From assembly GCF_021117365.1 (NCBI RefSeq), contig NZ_CP088262.1, forward strand, positions 806,001 through 870,000: 64,000 nt of DNA. Reading direction: 5' to 3'. The position numbers and the translations under genes are program-made. Shown piece by piece: positions 7,674 through 16,226 of this stretch; positions within the stretch are counted from its first letter, which is position 1, and every line of letters begins with the position of its first letter. Source of the stretch: Nocardioides sp. cx-173. GTDB taxonomy: Bacteria; Actinomycetota; Actinomycetes; Propionibacteriales; Nocardioidaceae. The notes beneath the pieces were generated by a model. That model saw only the letters and a list, made by a program, of their open reading frames with translations. It did no database searches and was not told the origin of the DNA.

Positions 7674-9014
7674 TCAGGCCTCGGGATCGGCGAAGCCCGG
7701 CAGGTAGTCGATGAGGATCTGGCGGAACGGCGCCTCCGCCTCGAGCTGGCTGAGCACGCCGATCCCGCCGATCCAGGTGCGGTGGATGAGCATGTACGAC
7801 GGCGGCAGGTTGAGCTTGACGGCGACCGTGTAGCCGGGCTCGCGCGGGTTGTTGATGCGCTGGAACTGCTCGCGCATCCACTCCCGGGTGAACTGGAAGC
7901 GCTCGACCATCGTCGGCTCCACCAGCGGCGCGAGGTAGTCGACCAGCAGGTCGGGGTCGACGTCGATCCGGTCCTTGATGAACCCCTCGCGGCGCAGCTC
8001 CTCGATGAGCGGCTCCTTGTCCGCCAGCGCCGTCAGGCGGATCAGCCGGCCCATCACCTCGGGGAAGCGCCCGCCGGGCAGCCGCGCGACCGCGCCGAAG
8101 TCCAGCACCCCCAGCCGTCCGGGTTTGCCCTTCTTGCCCGGGATGATCCGGTAGTTGCCCGGGTGCGGGTCCGCGTGCAGCATGCCGGTGCGGCTCGGGC
8201 CCTCGAAGAGGAAGCGCACCATCAGCTCGCCGTAGTGGTTGCGCTCCTCGACGGTGCCCTCGCGGATGATCCGGGCCAGGGAGGACTCGGAGTCGAGCCA
8301 CTCGGTGACGAGGACCGTCTCCCCGACGTCGACCACGTCGGGTACGACGATGTCCGGGTCGTCGCGGAAGACCTCGGCGAAGGCACGCTGGGCCTCGGCC
8401 TCCAGGAGGTAGTCGAGCTCGTCCTCGGCGCGCGCCTGGACCTCCTCGACGAGCGGCTTGATGTCGACCCCGGGGAAGAGCGGCCCGATCGTCCGCGCCA
8501 GGCGGGAGAGCTGGCGCAGGTCGGAGCGCAGCGCATCGCCGGCCCCGGGGTACTGCACCTTCACCGCGACCTCGCGCCCGTCGTGCCAGCGCCCCTTGTG
8601 CACCTGTCCGATCGACGCGGCCGCGCTCGGCCCACCGTCGAGCCAGACCAGCTTGTCCTTCCAGTCCGGCCCCAGGTCGCGGCTGAGGATCTCGCGCACG
8701 GTCTGGGTCGGCATCGGCGGCGCCGAGTCCTGCAGCCGGGTCAGCTGCTCTCGGTAGGGGCCGGCCAGCTCCTCGGGTAGGGCCGCCTCGAAGATCGAGA
8801 GCGCCTGCCCGAACTTCATCGCCCCGCCCTTGAGCTCCCCCAGCGTGCGGAAGAGCTGCTCCGCGGTGCGCTGCTGGATCTCGTCCAGCACCTGCTCCGC
8901 CGGCGCCCCGCCCAGCCTCCGCCCCAGGCCCATCGCGCTGCGACCGGCGTACCCCAACGGCAGCGCCGCCAGCCGCGCCGTACGCGCCGCCGCCCTGCGG
9001 GGAAGGTCCACCAT
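7674..9014 (-). CDS. AarF/ABC1/UbiB family atypical kinase
   Basis: 446 residues of the ABC1/UbiB family. The invariant KxGQ motif is seen as KFGQ at residues 67-70, the alanine-rich loop as SAAASIGQVHKG, the nucleotide-binding lysine in VAVKVQYPG, the catalytic-loop equivalent as HADPHPGN and the metal-binding DFG as LDFGA. Family members are ATP-binding proteins that in other bacteria support quinone synthesis or lipid homeostasis; the actinobacterial role is open. No membrane segments are obvious. The gene is convergent with the DinB gene, with three bases between stop codons, and faces the repeat-rich gap at its 5' side. Confidence 0.88.
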   Translation of the reverse strand: MVDLPRRAAARTARLAALPLGYAGRSAMGLGRRLGGAPAEQVLDEIQQRTAEQLFRTLGELKGGAMKFGQALSIFEAALPEELAGPYREQLTRLQDSAPPMPTQTVREILSRDLGPDWKDKLVWLDGGPSAAASIGQVHKGRWHDGREVAVKVQYPGAGDALRSDLRQLSRLARTIGPLFPGVDIKPLVEEVQARAEDELDYLLEAEAQRAFAEVFRDDPDIVVPDVVDVGETVLVTEWLDSESSLARIIREGTVEERNHYGELMVRFLFEGPSRTGMLHADPHPGNYRIIPGKKGKPGRLGVLDFGAVARLPGGRFPEVMGRLIRLTALADKEPLIEELRREGFIKDRIDVDPDLLVDYLAPLVEPTMVERFQFTREWMREQFQRINNPREPGYTVAVKLNLPPSYMLIHRTWIGGIGVLSQLEAEAPFRQILIDYLPGFADPEA

Positions 9015-9076
9015 GCCCCCATTGTTCCAGGACCCCCCGCATCCCCGCGGCTTTCAGTGGTCGAGGTGCCCCTCTC

Positions 9077-9251
9077 GGTGGTCGAGGTGCGAGGAGCGCC
9101 AGCGCTAGTCCTGAGGTGCGAGCGCAGCGAGCCTCGAAGGGACGAGCCTCGAGACCCGGTGAGTCGAGAAGTAGCCGGGGGGTACGGCGGCCAGGTCGCC
9201 GGCGGGGGTCTCGAGGCTCAGGCGCCAGGGCGCCTTCGCACCTCGACCACC
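9077..9251. repeat. Fold-back repeat, unit A
   Basis: Left arm GGTGGTCGAGGTGCGAGGAG and right arm GCACCTCGACCACC are inverted copies; inside them GAGCCTCGAGACC and GGTCTCGAGGCTC form a second inverted pair. The unit is 175 bp, longer than its neighbours because the left arm is partly duplicated (9077-9170). It is non-coding despite long open frames through it. Confidence 0.8.
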
Positions 9252-9261
9252 GAGGCCTGTC

Positions 9262-9395
9262 GGTGGTCGAGGTGTGAGGAGCGTCAGCGACGAGCCTCGA
9301 GACCCGGTGAGGCGCGAAGCAGCCTGGGGGTGCGGCGGTTGGGTGGCGGGGGTCTCGAGGCTCAGGCGCCAGGGCGCCTTCGCACCTCGACCACC
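9262..9395. repeat. Fold-back repeat, unit B
   Basis: 134 bp unit with the same architecture as unit A: GGTGGTCGAGGTGTGAGGAG at the left, CACCTCGACCACC at the right, with GAGCCTCGAGACC and GGTCTCGAGGCTC inside. The central part between the inner arms (about 9315-9350) is the least conserved part of the family. Confidence 0.82.
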
Positions 9396-9414
9396 GAACG
9401 GGCCGCGTCTTTCC

Positions 9415-9545
9415 GGTGGTCGAGGTGTGAGGAGCGTCAGCGACGAGCCTCGAGACCCGGTGAGGCGAGAAGCAGCGTGGGGTACGGCGTCGGTGGCGGG
9501 GGTCTCGAGGCTCAGGCGTTGCACGCCTTCGCACCTCGACCACCG
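9415..9545. repeat. Fold-back repeat, unit C
   Basis: 131 bp, nearly identical to unit B in the left 50 bases. A lone further right arm (CGCCTTCACACCTCGACCAC, about 9559-9578) follows at once, so a fourth copy has been reduced to one end. Together the units fill most of the 651-base gap between the AarF gene and the DUF222-HNH gene. Confidence 0.82.
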
Positions 9546-9586
9546 AAGGGGCTTTGCACGCCTTCACACCTCGACCACCGACGGGT

Positions 9587-9600
9587 TGAGAAAGTTCTCA
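9587..9600. promoter_or_regulatory. Inverted repeat upstream of DUF222-HNH gene
   Basis: TGAGAAAGTTCTCA has perfect 6-base arms around AG. It lies 66 bases before the DUF222-HNH start and about 53 bases before TTGAGT (9654-9659), a possible -10 box 6 bases from the ATG. A role as operator is inference. Confidence 0.3.
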
Positions 9601-9665
9601 GAGCCCTGTGGATAAAGGGGATTCTCGGCCCTTCGACTGTCGGTGGCGGGTGCTTGAGTAGTCCT

Positions 9666-10952
9666 ATGACCAGCACCCCCGCCGACCTGCTGCAGGTCAT
9701 GCGCGACGAGACCCAGGCCGCGGTCGCGGCCGAGGTCCGGCGCCTGCACGCCGCGGTGGACTGGTGCGCCCTTCACGCCACCGACGACGAAGCCGACGCC
9801 GCGTTCGGGGACCACGGCATTCCCCTGGCCGGACCCGGGGCACCCATGGTCAGCGAGTTCGCGGTCATGGAGCTCGGCGCCGCCCTGGGCATGTCGACCG
9901 ACTCCGCCAAGCGGTACATCGGCGCCGCCCTCGAGATCAAGTACCGCCTCCCACGGATCTGGGCCCGCGTCGAAGCCGGTCAGCTCGGGTTCTGGAAAGC
10001 CCGGTGGATCGCCGAGCACACCATGTGCCTGCCCCTTGCCGGCGCGGCGTTCGTCGACGCCCGGGTGGGCTACTGCGCGCACAAGGTCTCCTACGCCGAG
10101 GTCGAACGCCAGATCACCACCGCGATCGCCAGGTTCGACCCCGAGCAGGCCGAGAAGCTCCGCCGCCAAGCCGCCGACGGACGCAAGCTCGACGTGCACA
10201 AGGACGACCTGACCCTCGAGGGCACCATCGAGGTGTCCGGGACTTTGGATGCGCAGGACGCATTGGACCTCGATGCCGCGATCAGCCGGCTCGCGGCGGA
10301 CCGGAAAGCCGCGGGGTCGAGCGAGTCGCTGGACGTACGGCGCGCCCAGGCCGCCGGCGATCTGGCGCGCGGGCAGGACACGCTGCCGTTCGGTGACCAG
10401 GACCGCGGCGGTGGTTTCGAGACAGGACTTCGTCCTTCCTCAACCACCGAGAGCATCAAGATCACCCGGGTGATCGACCTGCACATCCACCAGGCTGGGG
10501 TGTTCGGCGACCCGAACGCCACCGTCGGCAGATGCGGCCGCAAGCCGGTGCTCGTCGAGACCATCCGCGAGTGGTGTGGGGCACCCGGCACCACGGTCAT
10601 CAACGTCAAGCCCGTGCGGGACCTCGCCGAGCACATTCACGTCGCCGGCTACGAGCACCCGACCCGCCTCGTCGAGCAGGACGACCTGGTCGATCACCAC
10701 TGCGTGTTCCCCTGGTGCACCCGACCAGCCGAACGCTGCGACCACGACCACGTCACCCCCTACAACCAGGGCGGACCGACCTGCTCCTGCAACTCCGCAC
10801 CTCTGTGTCGCGGGCACCATCGCCTGAAGACCCACGGCGGTTGGTCCTACGACGTCCTGGACCGTGGCAGCTACCTGTGGCACTCACCCCGCGGGCACAC
10901 CTACCGCTGCGACCACACCGGCACCGAGCCGGTCCCACGCCAGAGACCCTGA
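9666..10952 (+). CDS. DUF222 domain HNH endonuclease (13E12 repeat family)
   Basis: 428 residues. The N-terminal DUF222 region (about 1-260) is helical. The C-terminus carries an HNH nuclease module: CVFPWCTRPAERCDHDHVTP with the catalytic DHDHV, then NSAPLCRGHH with metal-binding histidines, and paired cysteines for a structural zinc. These genes are multi-copy in Nocardioides and mycobacteria; their function is not settled. The ATG at 9666 is chosen because upstream in-frame sequence is only repeat DNA. Residues about 249-261 (FETGLRPSSTTES) are encoded by a small palindromic repeat inserted in frame between the two domains. A downstream hairpin probably ends transcription. Confidence 0.88.
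   Translation: MTSTPADLLQVMRDETQAAVAAEVRRLHAAVDWCALHATDDEADAAFGDHGIPLAGPGAPMVSEFAVMELGAALGMSTDSAKRYIGAALEIKYRLPRIWARVEAGQLGFWKARWIAEHTMCLPLAGAAFVDARVGYCAHKVSYAEVERQITTAIARFDPEQAEKLRRQAADGRKLDVHKDDLTLEGTIEVSGTLDAQDALDLDAAISRLAADRKAAGSSESLDVRRAQAAGDLARGQDTLPFGDQDRGGGFETGLRPSSTTESIKITRVIDLHIHQAGVFGDPNATVGRCGRKPVLVETIREWCGAPGTTVINVKPVRDLAEHIHVAGYEHPTRLVEQDDLVDHHCVFPWCTRPAERCDHDHVTPYNQGGPTCSCNSAPLCRGHHRLKTHGGWSYDVLDRGSYLWHSPRGHTYRCDHTGTEPVPRQRP
10411..10447. repeat. Small palindromic repeat inserted in frame within the HNH gene
   Basis: The 37-base element begins GTGGTTTCGAGAC and ends CTCAACCAC, with GTGGTT/AACCAC termini and an inner AGGACTTCGTCCT hairpin. The outer and inner arms make it a compact fold-back. 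It encodes about 12 residues in the linker between DUF222 and HNH without breaking the frame. Confidence 0.6.
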
Positions 10953-10962
10953 GCGCCCCACA

Positions 10963-10979
10963 CCCCGCCACCCGCGGGG
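10963..10979 (+). terminator. GC-rich hairpin after DUF222-HNH gene
   Basis: CCCCGC, a CACCC loop and GCGGGG form a 6-bp stem 10 bases after the stop codon. There is no U tract, which is usual for high-GC actinobacterial terminators. It lies between convergent genes. Confidence 0.4.
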
Positions 10980-11029
10980 CCACCGGCATGCCTGCTCCGT
11001 GAGGAGTTGCCGACGGCCGCTGCCGTAGC

Positions 11030-11446
11030 TCAACCCACGAAGATGCAGAACGGATGCCCGGCCGGGTCGGCGAAGACGTACAGCGGCTCGTCGGGGTCCT
11101 CGCTGCGGTCGACGAGCTGCCGAGCCCCCAGCGCGAGGGCCCGCTCGCGCTGCCGCTCGAGCTCAGCGGCGCCCGTGACGGTGAAGTCCAGGTGCAGCTG
11201 CATCGGTACGTCGTGGTCGGGCCACGTCGTCGGGGTCAGCCGCTCGACCAGCTGGAAGGCGAGCACCCGCGCGTCGTCCTCCGGCCGGACCAGCACCAGC
11301 CAGTCGGCGTCGTCGGGGGAGCCGTCGGTGGGCGGCTCGTCGCCCGAGCGGTAGCCGAGCCCGAGCAGCTCGCGGTAGAACTCCGCGAGCCGCCGCGGCT
11401 CGGTCGTGTCCAGGACGGTGTGCAGCAGCTGGGGGAACTCCGCCAT
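11030..11446 (-). CDS. VOC family protein
   Basis: 138 residues, a single glyoxalase-fold domain. It opens with LLHTVLDTTEPRRLAEFY, has the paired strand MQLHLDFTVTG, and ends with the common YVFADPAGHPFCIF pattern, a branch often annotated as glyoxalase-like or bleomycin-resistance-like. The ATG at 11446 has a good ribosome site (GGAGG, 8 bases upstream), so the longer upstream reading to 11500 is not used. The substrate is unknown. It is followed on the same strand by nothing close and is preceded by msrA, 76 bases away. Confidence 0.83.
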   Translation of the reverse strand: MAEFPQLLHTVLDTTEPRRLAEFYRELLGLGYRSGDEPPTDGSPDDADWLVLVRPEDDARVLAFQLVERLTPTTWPDHDVPMQLHLDFTVTGAAELERQRERALALGARQLVDRSEDPDEPLYVFADPAGHPFCIFVG

Positions 11447-11522
11447 GTGATGACCTCCGTGATCTCCGGGACCGCCAGTACCTCGCTGGGCGCCGGGCAT
11501 GCCGCAGGACGCGAGACGCCGC

Positions 11523-12170
11523 TCAGGCGGTCTCGGGGAACTTCACCCCGGTGTTGGCGTGGCAGCGGTAGCCGTTCGGGTTCTTCGCCAGGTACTGCTG
11601 GTGCGCGTCCTCGGCGTAGTAGTACGTCGGGGCCTCGCGCACCTCGGTGGTGATCTCGCCCAGGCCGCGGCGGGCGAGCTCGGCGCCGTACACCTCGGTC
11701 AGCTCCTTGGCCACGGCCTCCTGCTCGGGGGTCGTGAAGTAGATCGCGGAGCGGTACTGGGTGCCGACGTCGTTGCCCTGGCGCATCCCCTGGGTGGGGT
11801 CGTGGACCTCGAAGAAGCGCTTGACCAGGTCGGCGTAGGAGATGCGAGCCGGGTCGTAGACGACTCGGACGGCCTCGGTGTGGGCGGTGCGGCCCGAGCA
11901 GACCTCCTCGTACGACGGGTGCGGGGTGTGGCCGCCCGCGTAGCCGACGGACGTGGACCACACGCCGGGCAGCTGCCAGTAGACCTCCTCGGCGCCCCAG
12001 AAGCAGCCGAGGCCGAAGATCGCGACCTCGTAGCCGGCGGGGGCCTCGTCGGTGACCAGCGGCGTGCCGAGGACCAGGTGCTTCTCGGCCAGAGGGAAGT
12101 TGCGCTCGCTGCGGCCGGGCAGGGCCTCCTCGGCGTCGACGAGCTCGGTCTTGGTGCGGGAGAAGAACAA
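11523..12170 (-). CDS. msrA: Peptide-methionine (S)-S-oxide reductase MsrA
   Basis: 215 residues. The catalytic motif GCFWGAEE has the nucleophile Cys at residue 56; [19 protein letters not shown] and [22 protein letters not shown] are in pieces diagnostic of MsrA, and a C-terminal GYRCHANTG supplies a resolving Cys. The enzyme reduces the S epimer of methionine sulfoxide in oxidised proteins with thioredoxin. I start it at a TTG at 12170: GAAGGAG lies 5 bases upstream and the resulting [10 protein letters not shown]-terminus matches actinobacterial MsrA. An upstream ATG at 12212 would add 14 residues of poor family match. It is divergent from the methionine-synthesis gene metB. Confidence 0.93.
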   Translation of the reverse strand: MFFSRTKTELVDAEEALPGRSERNFPLAEKHLVLGTPLVTDEAPAGYEVAIFGLGCFWGAEEVYWQLPGVWSTSVGYAGGHTPHPSYEEVCSGRTAHTEAVRVVYDPARISYADLVKRFFEVHDPTQGMRQGNDVGTQYRSAIYFTTPEQEAVAKELTEVYGAELARRGLGEITTEVREAPTYYYAEDAHQQYLAKNPNGYRCHANTGVKFPETA

Positions 12171-12301
12171 GGTGACTCCTTCGGTGGGCTTCCAGTGTCT
12201 CAACACCGGCAAGGAGGGGTTCGTTCCCGCCTGGCTGGTGCCCCCATGACGAGGCGGCTCCGGGTCATCACCCCGGGCCGCTGCCTGAGTACGCTCGTCG
12301 G

Positions 12302-13471
12302 GTGAGCGAACAGCAGCACAGGAACAAGTCCGGATTCGAGACGCGCGCGATCCACGCCGGCTACGAGCCGGACCCGGCGACCGGCGCCGTGATCGCGCCG
12401 ATCTACGCGACCTCGACGTACAAGCAGGACGGCGTCGGCGGGCTGCGCGGCGGCTACGAGTACAGCCGCTCGGGCAACCCCACGCGCACCGCCCTCGAGG
12501 GCGCCCTGGCGGCGCTGGAGGAGGGTGAGCGGGCCTTCGCGTTCGCCTCCGGCCTGGCCGGCGAGCACACCGTCGTCCGGGCGCTGTGCCGCCCCGGAGA
12601 CCACGTCGTCATCCCCGACGACGCCTATGGCGGCACCCACCGGCTCTTCGACAAGGTCGAGCAGGCGTGGGGCCTGACCCACAGCACCGCGGCCGTCTCC
12701 GACGTCGACGCGGTGCGGGCGGCCATCCGGCCGGGTGAGACCAAGCTCGTGTGGGTCGAGACGCCCACCAACCCGCTGCTCAACATCGGCGACATCGAGG
12801 CGCTGGCCGCGGTCGCCCACGACGCGGGCGCGCTGCTCGTCGTCGACAACACCTTCGCCTCGCCGTACCTGCAGCAGCCGCTCACCCTCGGCGCGGACGT
12901 CGTGGTCCACTCGACCACCAAGTACGTCGGCGGCCACTCCGACGTGGTCGGCGGCGCCGTCGTCGTACGCGACCTCGCGCTCGCCGAGGCGGTCGGCTAC
13001 CACCAGAACGCCATCGGCGCCGTGCCCGGCCCGTTCGACGCGTTCCTCACCCACCGCGGCATCAAGACCCTGGGCGTGCGCATGGACCGGCACTGCGACA
13101 ACGCCGAGCGCGTCGTGGAGTTCCTCGCAGCGCACCCCGCGGTCGAACAGGTCATCTATCCCGGCCTCGAGGACCACCCCGGTCACGCCGTCGCGAGCCG
13201 CCAGATGAAGCGCTACGGCGGCATGGTGTCGTTCCGCGTCACCGGCGGGGAGGAGCACGCGCTGGCGGTCTGCGACCGGGCCGAGGTGTTCACGCTGGGC
13301 GAGTCGCTGGGCGGGGTCGAGTCGCTGATCGAGCACCCCGGCCGGATGACCCACGCCAGCGTGGCCGGCACGGACCTGGAGGTGCCGGCCGACCTGATCC
13401 GCCTGAGCGTCGGCATCGAGACGGCCGACGACCTGCTGGCCGATCTCGACGCCGCACTGTCCGGTGGCTGA
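12302..13471 (+). CDS. metB: Cystathionine gamma-synthase
   Basis: 389 residues of the Cys/Met-metabolism PLP enzyme family. The Schiff-base lysine is K207 in [12 protein letters not shown]. Other family landmarks are [11 protein letters not shown] (residues 53-62), [18 protein letters not shown] and the C-terminal [17 protein letters not shown]. It joins an activated homoserine to cysteine, giving cystathionine on the way to methionine. A cystathionine gamma-lyase cannot be fully excluded, since the family signatures overlap, but the C-terminal SLGG-E-L-EHP form fits synthase best. The GTG start follows TACGCT by 6 bases, a leaderless layout. The stop overlaps the MutL-like gene by 8 bases. 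Confidence 0.85.
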   Translation: MSEQQHRNKSGFETRAIHAGYEPDPATGAVIAPIYATSTYKQDGVGGLRGGYEYSRSGNPTRTALEGALAALEEGERAFAFASGLAGEHTVVRALCRPGDHVVIPDDAYGGTHRLFDKVEQAWGLTHSTAAVSDVDAVRAAIRPGETKLVWVETPTNPLLNIGDIEALAAVAHDAGALLVVDNTFASPYLQQPLTLGADVVVHSTTKYVGGHSDVVGGAVVVRDLALAEAVGYHQNAIGAVPGPFDAFLTHRGIKTLGVRMDRHCDNAERVVEFLAAHPAVEQVIYPGLEDHPGHAVASRQMKRYGGMVSFRVTGGEEHALAVCDRAEVFTLGESLGGVESLIEHPGRMTHASVAGTDLEVPADLIRLSVGIETADDLLADLDAALSGG

Positions 13472-14852
13472 CCCGCAGGTCGCGATCTGCGTCGACTTCG
13501 GCTCGACGTTCACCAAGGCCTCCCTGGTCGACCTCGCCGAGGCCCGCATCGTCGCCGCCGCGGAGCACCCCACGACGCTGCCCGTGGACGGGCACGGCGA
13601 CATCCTCGACGGGTACGACGCCTGCCTGGCCGCGCTGACCGAGGCCGACCCCCGCGCTGCCGGGGCCGAGGTGCTGGCCTGCTCCAGCGCGGGCGGCGGC
13701 CTGCGGATCGCGGTGATCGGCAACGAGGAGCTGGTCACCGCGGAGGCCGGGCGCCGGGTCGCGCTCTCCAGCGGCGGCAAGGTGGTGGCGGTGCTGGCGG
13801 CGGCTGCGCAGGCGGGCGACGCCGCGCCGTACCGCGCGCTGCGGGACGCGGCACCGGACGTCCTCCTGCTCACCGGCGGCACCGACGGCGGCAACAGCGA
13901 GGTGCTGCTGCAGGCGGCGCGGGATCTGGTCGCCAGCGGCTGGGACGGCCCCGTCGTGGTCGCGGGCAACGCGGACGCGCAGGCGGAGGTGAGCGCGGTG
14001 CTCGGCGACGTGCCCCACGTGCTGGCCGACAACGTCGTGCCCCGCATCGGGGTCCTCGCCCCCGACAGCGCGCGGGCCGCGATCCGCGAGATGTTCCTGA
14101 CCCACGTCATCGGCGGCAAGCACCTGAGCCCGCGCGCCGACTTCCTCGCGATGGTCCGCGGCGCGACCCCCGACGTCGTGCTCACCGGCGTCGAGCTGCT
14201 CGCCGACGGCCTGGACGCCGAGCGGCCCGGCGCGGGCGACGTCGTGGTCGTCGACGTCGGCGGCGCCACCACCGACGTCCACTCCGTCGTGGAGCTCGAT
14301 CCCGAGGACTCGGGCCTGTCGCGCGAGGTCGTCGCCACGACCCGCGTCACCCGTACTGTCGAGGGAGACCTGGGGATGCGCTGGTCGGCGCAGAGCACGG
14401 TCGAGGCGGCGAACCTGCCCGAGCTCGCCGACGCCGCCCGCGCGCGCACCGACGACCCCGGCTTCCTTCCGGCCGACGCGGCCGACCTCGACGACGACGA
14501 GGCGATCGCCCGCGCCGCCGTCGGCCTCGCGCTGCGCCGACACGCCGGCCGCTCCCGGGTCGTGGTCTCGCCCGAGGGTCGCGTCGTCGAGCGCACCGGC
14601 AAGGACCTGCGCGCGGTCGATCTGGTGGTCGGGTCCGGCGGCGTCCTGCGCCATGGTCGCGACGGCGTGAGCGAGCGGGTGCTCGCGGGCAGCGTCGGGG
14701 CCGACCTCGAGGGCGGTTGGCAGCTGCCCGAGCGGGCACCGGTCGTCGTGGACACCCAGTACCTGCTGGCGGCCGTGGGGTTGCTGGCCCCGGAGGACCT
14801 CGACACGGCTCACCGGCTCGCGCGGCGCCTGCTCGCCGCCGGGCGCGTCTAG
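13464..14852 (+). CDS. MutL/GlmL-like ASKHA-fold ATPase
   Basis: 462 residues. The start VAICVDFGSTFTKASLVDL is a phosphate-1 loop of the actin/Hsp70/sugar kinase fold, and VVVDVGGATTDVHSVVE near residues 255-270 is phosphate-2. CSSAGGGLRIAV near 73 and a C-terminal VVGSGGVLRH are typical of the MutL family that accompanies cobalamin-dependent glutamate or ornithine mutases, where it is thought to reactivate the mutase. No mutase subunit is present in the window. The GTG start lies inside the end of metB, so it is coupled to methionine synthesis here. It is not the DNA-mismatch MutL. Confidence 0.8.
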   Translation: MADPQVAICVDFGSTFTKASLVDLAEARIVAAAEHPTTLPVDGHGDILDGYDACLAALTEADPRAAGAEVLACSSAGGGLRIAVIGNEELVTAEAGRRVALSSGGKVVAVLAAAAQAGDAAPYRALRDAAPDVLLLTGGTDGGNSEVLLQAARDLVASGWDGPVVVAGNADAQAEVSAVLGDVPHVLADNVVPRIGVLAPDSARAAIREMFLTHVIGGKHLSPRADFLAMVRGATPDVVLTGVELLADGLDAERPGAGDVVVVDVGGATTDVHSVVELDPEDSGLSREVVATTRVTRTVEGDLGMRWSAQSTVEAANLPELADAARARTDDPGFLPADAADLDDDEAIARAAVGLALRRHAGRSRVVVSPEGRVVERTGKDLRAVDLVVGSGGVLRHGRDGVSERVLAGSVGADLEGGWQLPERAPVVVDTQYLLAAVGLLAPEDLDTAHRLARRLLAAGRV

Positions 14853-14861
14853 GGTGACCGC

Positions 14862-16226
14862 GTGACCAACGACGAGCAGCCGCAGTCGGGCGCGCCGGAC
14901 GACGAGAGCCCGCCCGAGGCGCCCTCCGGCTCCCGCCTGCGCCTGCCCCTGCGCCGCACCCGCTCCCACCGCGAGGCGGAGGCCCGCGCCCACGAGGAGC
15001 GCATCACCCAACGCCTCGCCCACCAGTGGGCGCTGATGCGCGGCGAGCGCCGTAGCGAGCCGGAGCCGATCGTCGCCGGACCTTCCAACTTCAGCCGGGC
15101 CCAGGTCCCGTGGGGCGTCGACCTCGCCGCCGCCTGGGGCTGGCGCTTCCTGGTCATCGTCGCCGCCGGGCTGGTGCTGGTGAAGACGATCGCGTTCTTC
15201 TCGGTCATCGTGCTGCCGGTCGCGGTCGCGTTGCTGATCTCGGCCCTGGTCGCGCCGGTGGTCGGGTGGCTGGCCCGCCACGGCTTCCCCCGCGGGCTGG
15301 CCTCGATCCTGGTCGTCCTGGGCGGGATCGCCCTGGTCGGCGCCCTGCTCACCTTCGCCGGCCAGCAGGTCGCCAACGGCGCCACCGACCTCGCGGACTC
15401 CACGGTCGACGGCCTGGAGCGGATCCGCGAGTGGCTCAAGGACGGGCCGCTCAACGCCTCCGACTCCCAGATCAACGACTGGATCGGGCAGGCGCAGGAG
15501 GCGATCACCGAGCGGACGCAGAACGGCGAGTTCGTCGGCCAGGTCACCTCGCTGGGCGCGACGCTGGGCCACGTCTTCGCCGGGTTCTTCATCGTCCTCT
15601 TCGCGACCTACTTCTTCCTGGCCGACGGCGAGCGCATCTGGGCCTGGTTCGTCCGGCTCGCGCCCCGGGCCGCGCGCCACCACGTCGACGGCTCGGGCCG
15701 GGTCGCCTGGATCTCGCTGACGCAGTTCGTACGGGCGACCGTGCTGGTCGCGCTCGTCGACGCGGGCGGCATCATGATCGGCGCGGCGGTGCTGCAGGTC
15801 CCGTTCGTGCTGCCGATCGGCGTCCTGGTCTTCCTCGGCGCGTTCATCCCGCTGGTCGGCGCCACCGTCGCCGGCGCCGTGGCGGTGCTCGTCGCGCTGG
15901 TCGCCCAGGACCCCCTCACCGCGCTGCTCATGCTCGCGGTCGTCATCGGCGTGCAGCAGATCGAGGGGCACATCCTCCAGCCGTTCCTCATGGGCCGCTG
16001 GGTCTCGGTGCATCCGCTCGGCGTGATCTTCGCGCTGGGCGCCGGCGTCATCGTGGGCGGCGTCGCGGGTGCGCTGGTCGCCGTACCGCTCGCCGCCGCG
16101 GCCAACGCCGTCATCCAGCACCTGGCGTCCAACACCCAGGTCGGCGACGACCCTGTGGAGGAGCTCGAGGAGGACTACGAGGAGACCGGGTCCACGGTCC
16201 CGGTGGAGGACCCGGTCGATGGATGA
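14862..16226 (+). CDS. AI-2E family transporter
   Basis: 454 residues with a charged, arginine-rich cytoplasmic N-terminus of about 80 residues, then about eight membrane spans. The AI-2E family signature is seen in the ALLISALVAPVVGWLARHG segment and in the C-terminal EGHILQPFLMGRWVSVHPLGV in parts. Family members include an autoinducer-2 exporter and Na+/H+ antiporters, so the substrate is open. The tail is very acidic (EELEEDYEETG). The GTG start follows TAGGGT by 6 bases; the TAG there is the stop of the MutL-like gene. It overlaps ilvA by 8 bases. Confidence 0.87.
   Translation: MTNDEQPQSGAPDDESPPEAPSGSRLRLPLRRTRSHREAEARAHEERITQRLAHQWALMRGERRSEPEPIVAGPSNFSRAQVPWGVDLAAAWGWRFLVIVAAGLVLVKTIAFFSVIVLPVAVALLISALVAPVVGWLARHGFPRGLASILVVLGGIALVGALLTFAGQQVANGATDLADSTVDGLERIREWLKDGPLNASDSQINDWIGQAQEAITERTQNGEFVGQVTSLGATLGHVFAGFFIVLFATYFFLADGERIWAWFVRLAPRAARHHVDGSGRVAWISLTQFVRATVLVALVDAGGIMIGAAVLQVPFVLPIGVLVFLGAFIPLVGATVAGAVAVLVALVAQDPLTALLMLAVVIGVQQIEGHILQPFLMGRWVSVHPLGVIFALGAGVIVGGVAGALVAVPLAAAANAVIQHLASNTQVGDDPVEELEEDYEETGSTVPVEDPVDG

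Noticed and set aside
7501-9567. 688-codon minus-strand frame with repeated N-terminal segments
   Set aside because: It mixes the fold-back repeats with an alternative frame of the AarF gene; the real AarF frame has intact KFGQ and DFG motifs.
9077-9580. Possible CRISPR array
   Set aside because: Units are over 130 bp, contain inverted arms and have no short unique spacers; no cas genes are present.
9057-9665. N-terminal extension of the DUF222-HNH gene through the repeats
   Set aside because: The extra residues are encoded only by repeat DNA, and the ATG at 9666 gives a family-type N-terminus.
12200-14806. 868-codon minus-strand frame
   Set aside because: Antisense shadow of metB and the MutL-like gene, which both carry clear catalytic or nucleotide-binding motifs on the plus strand.
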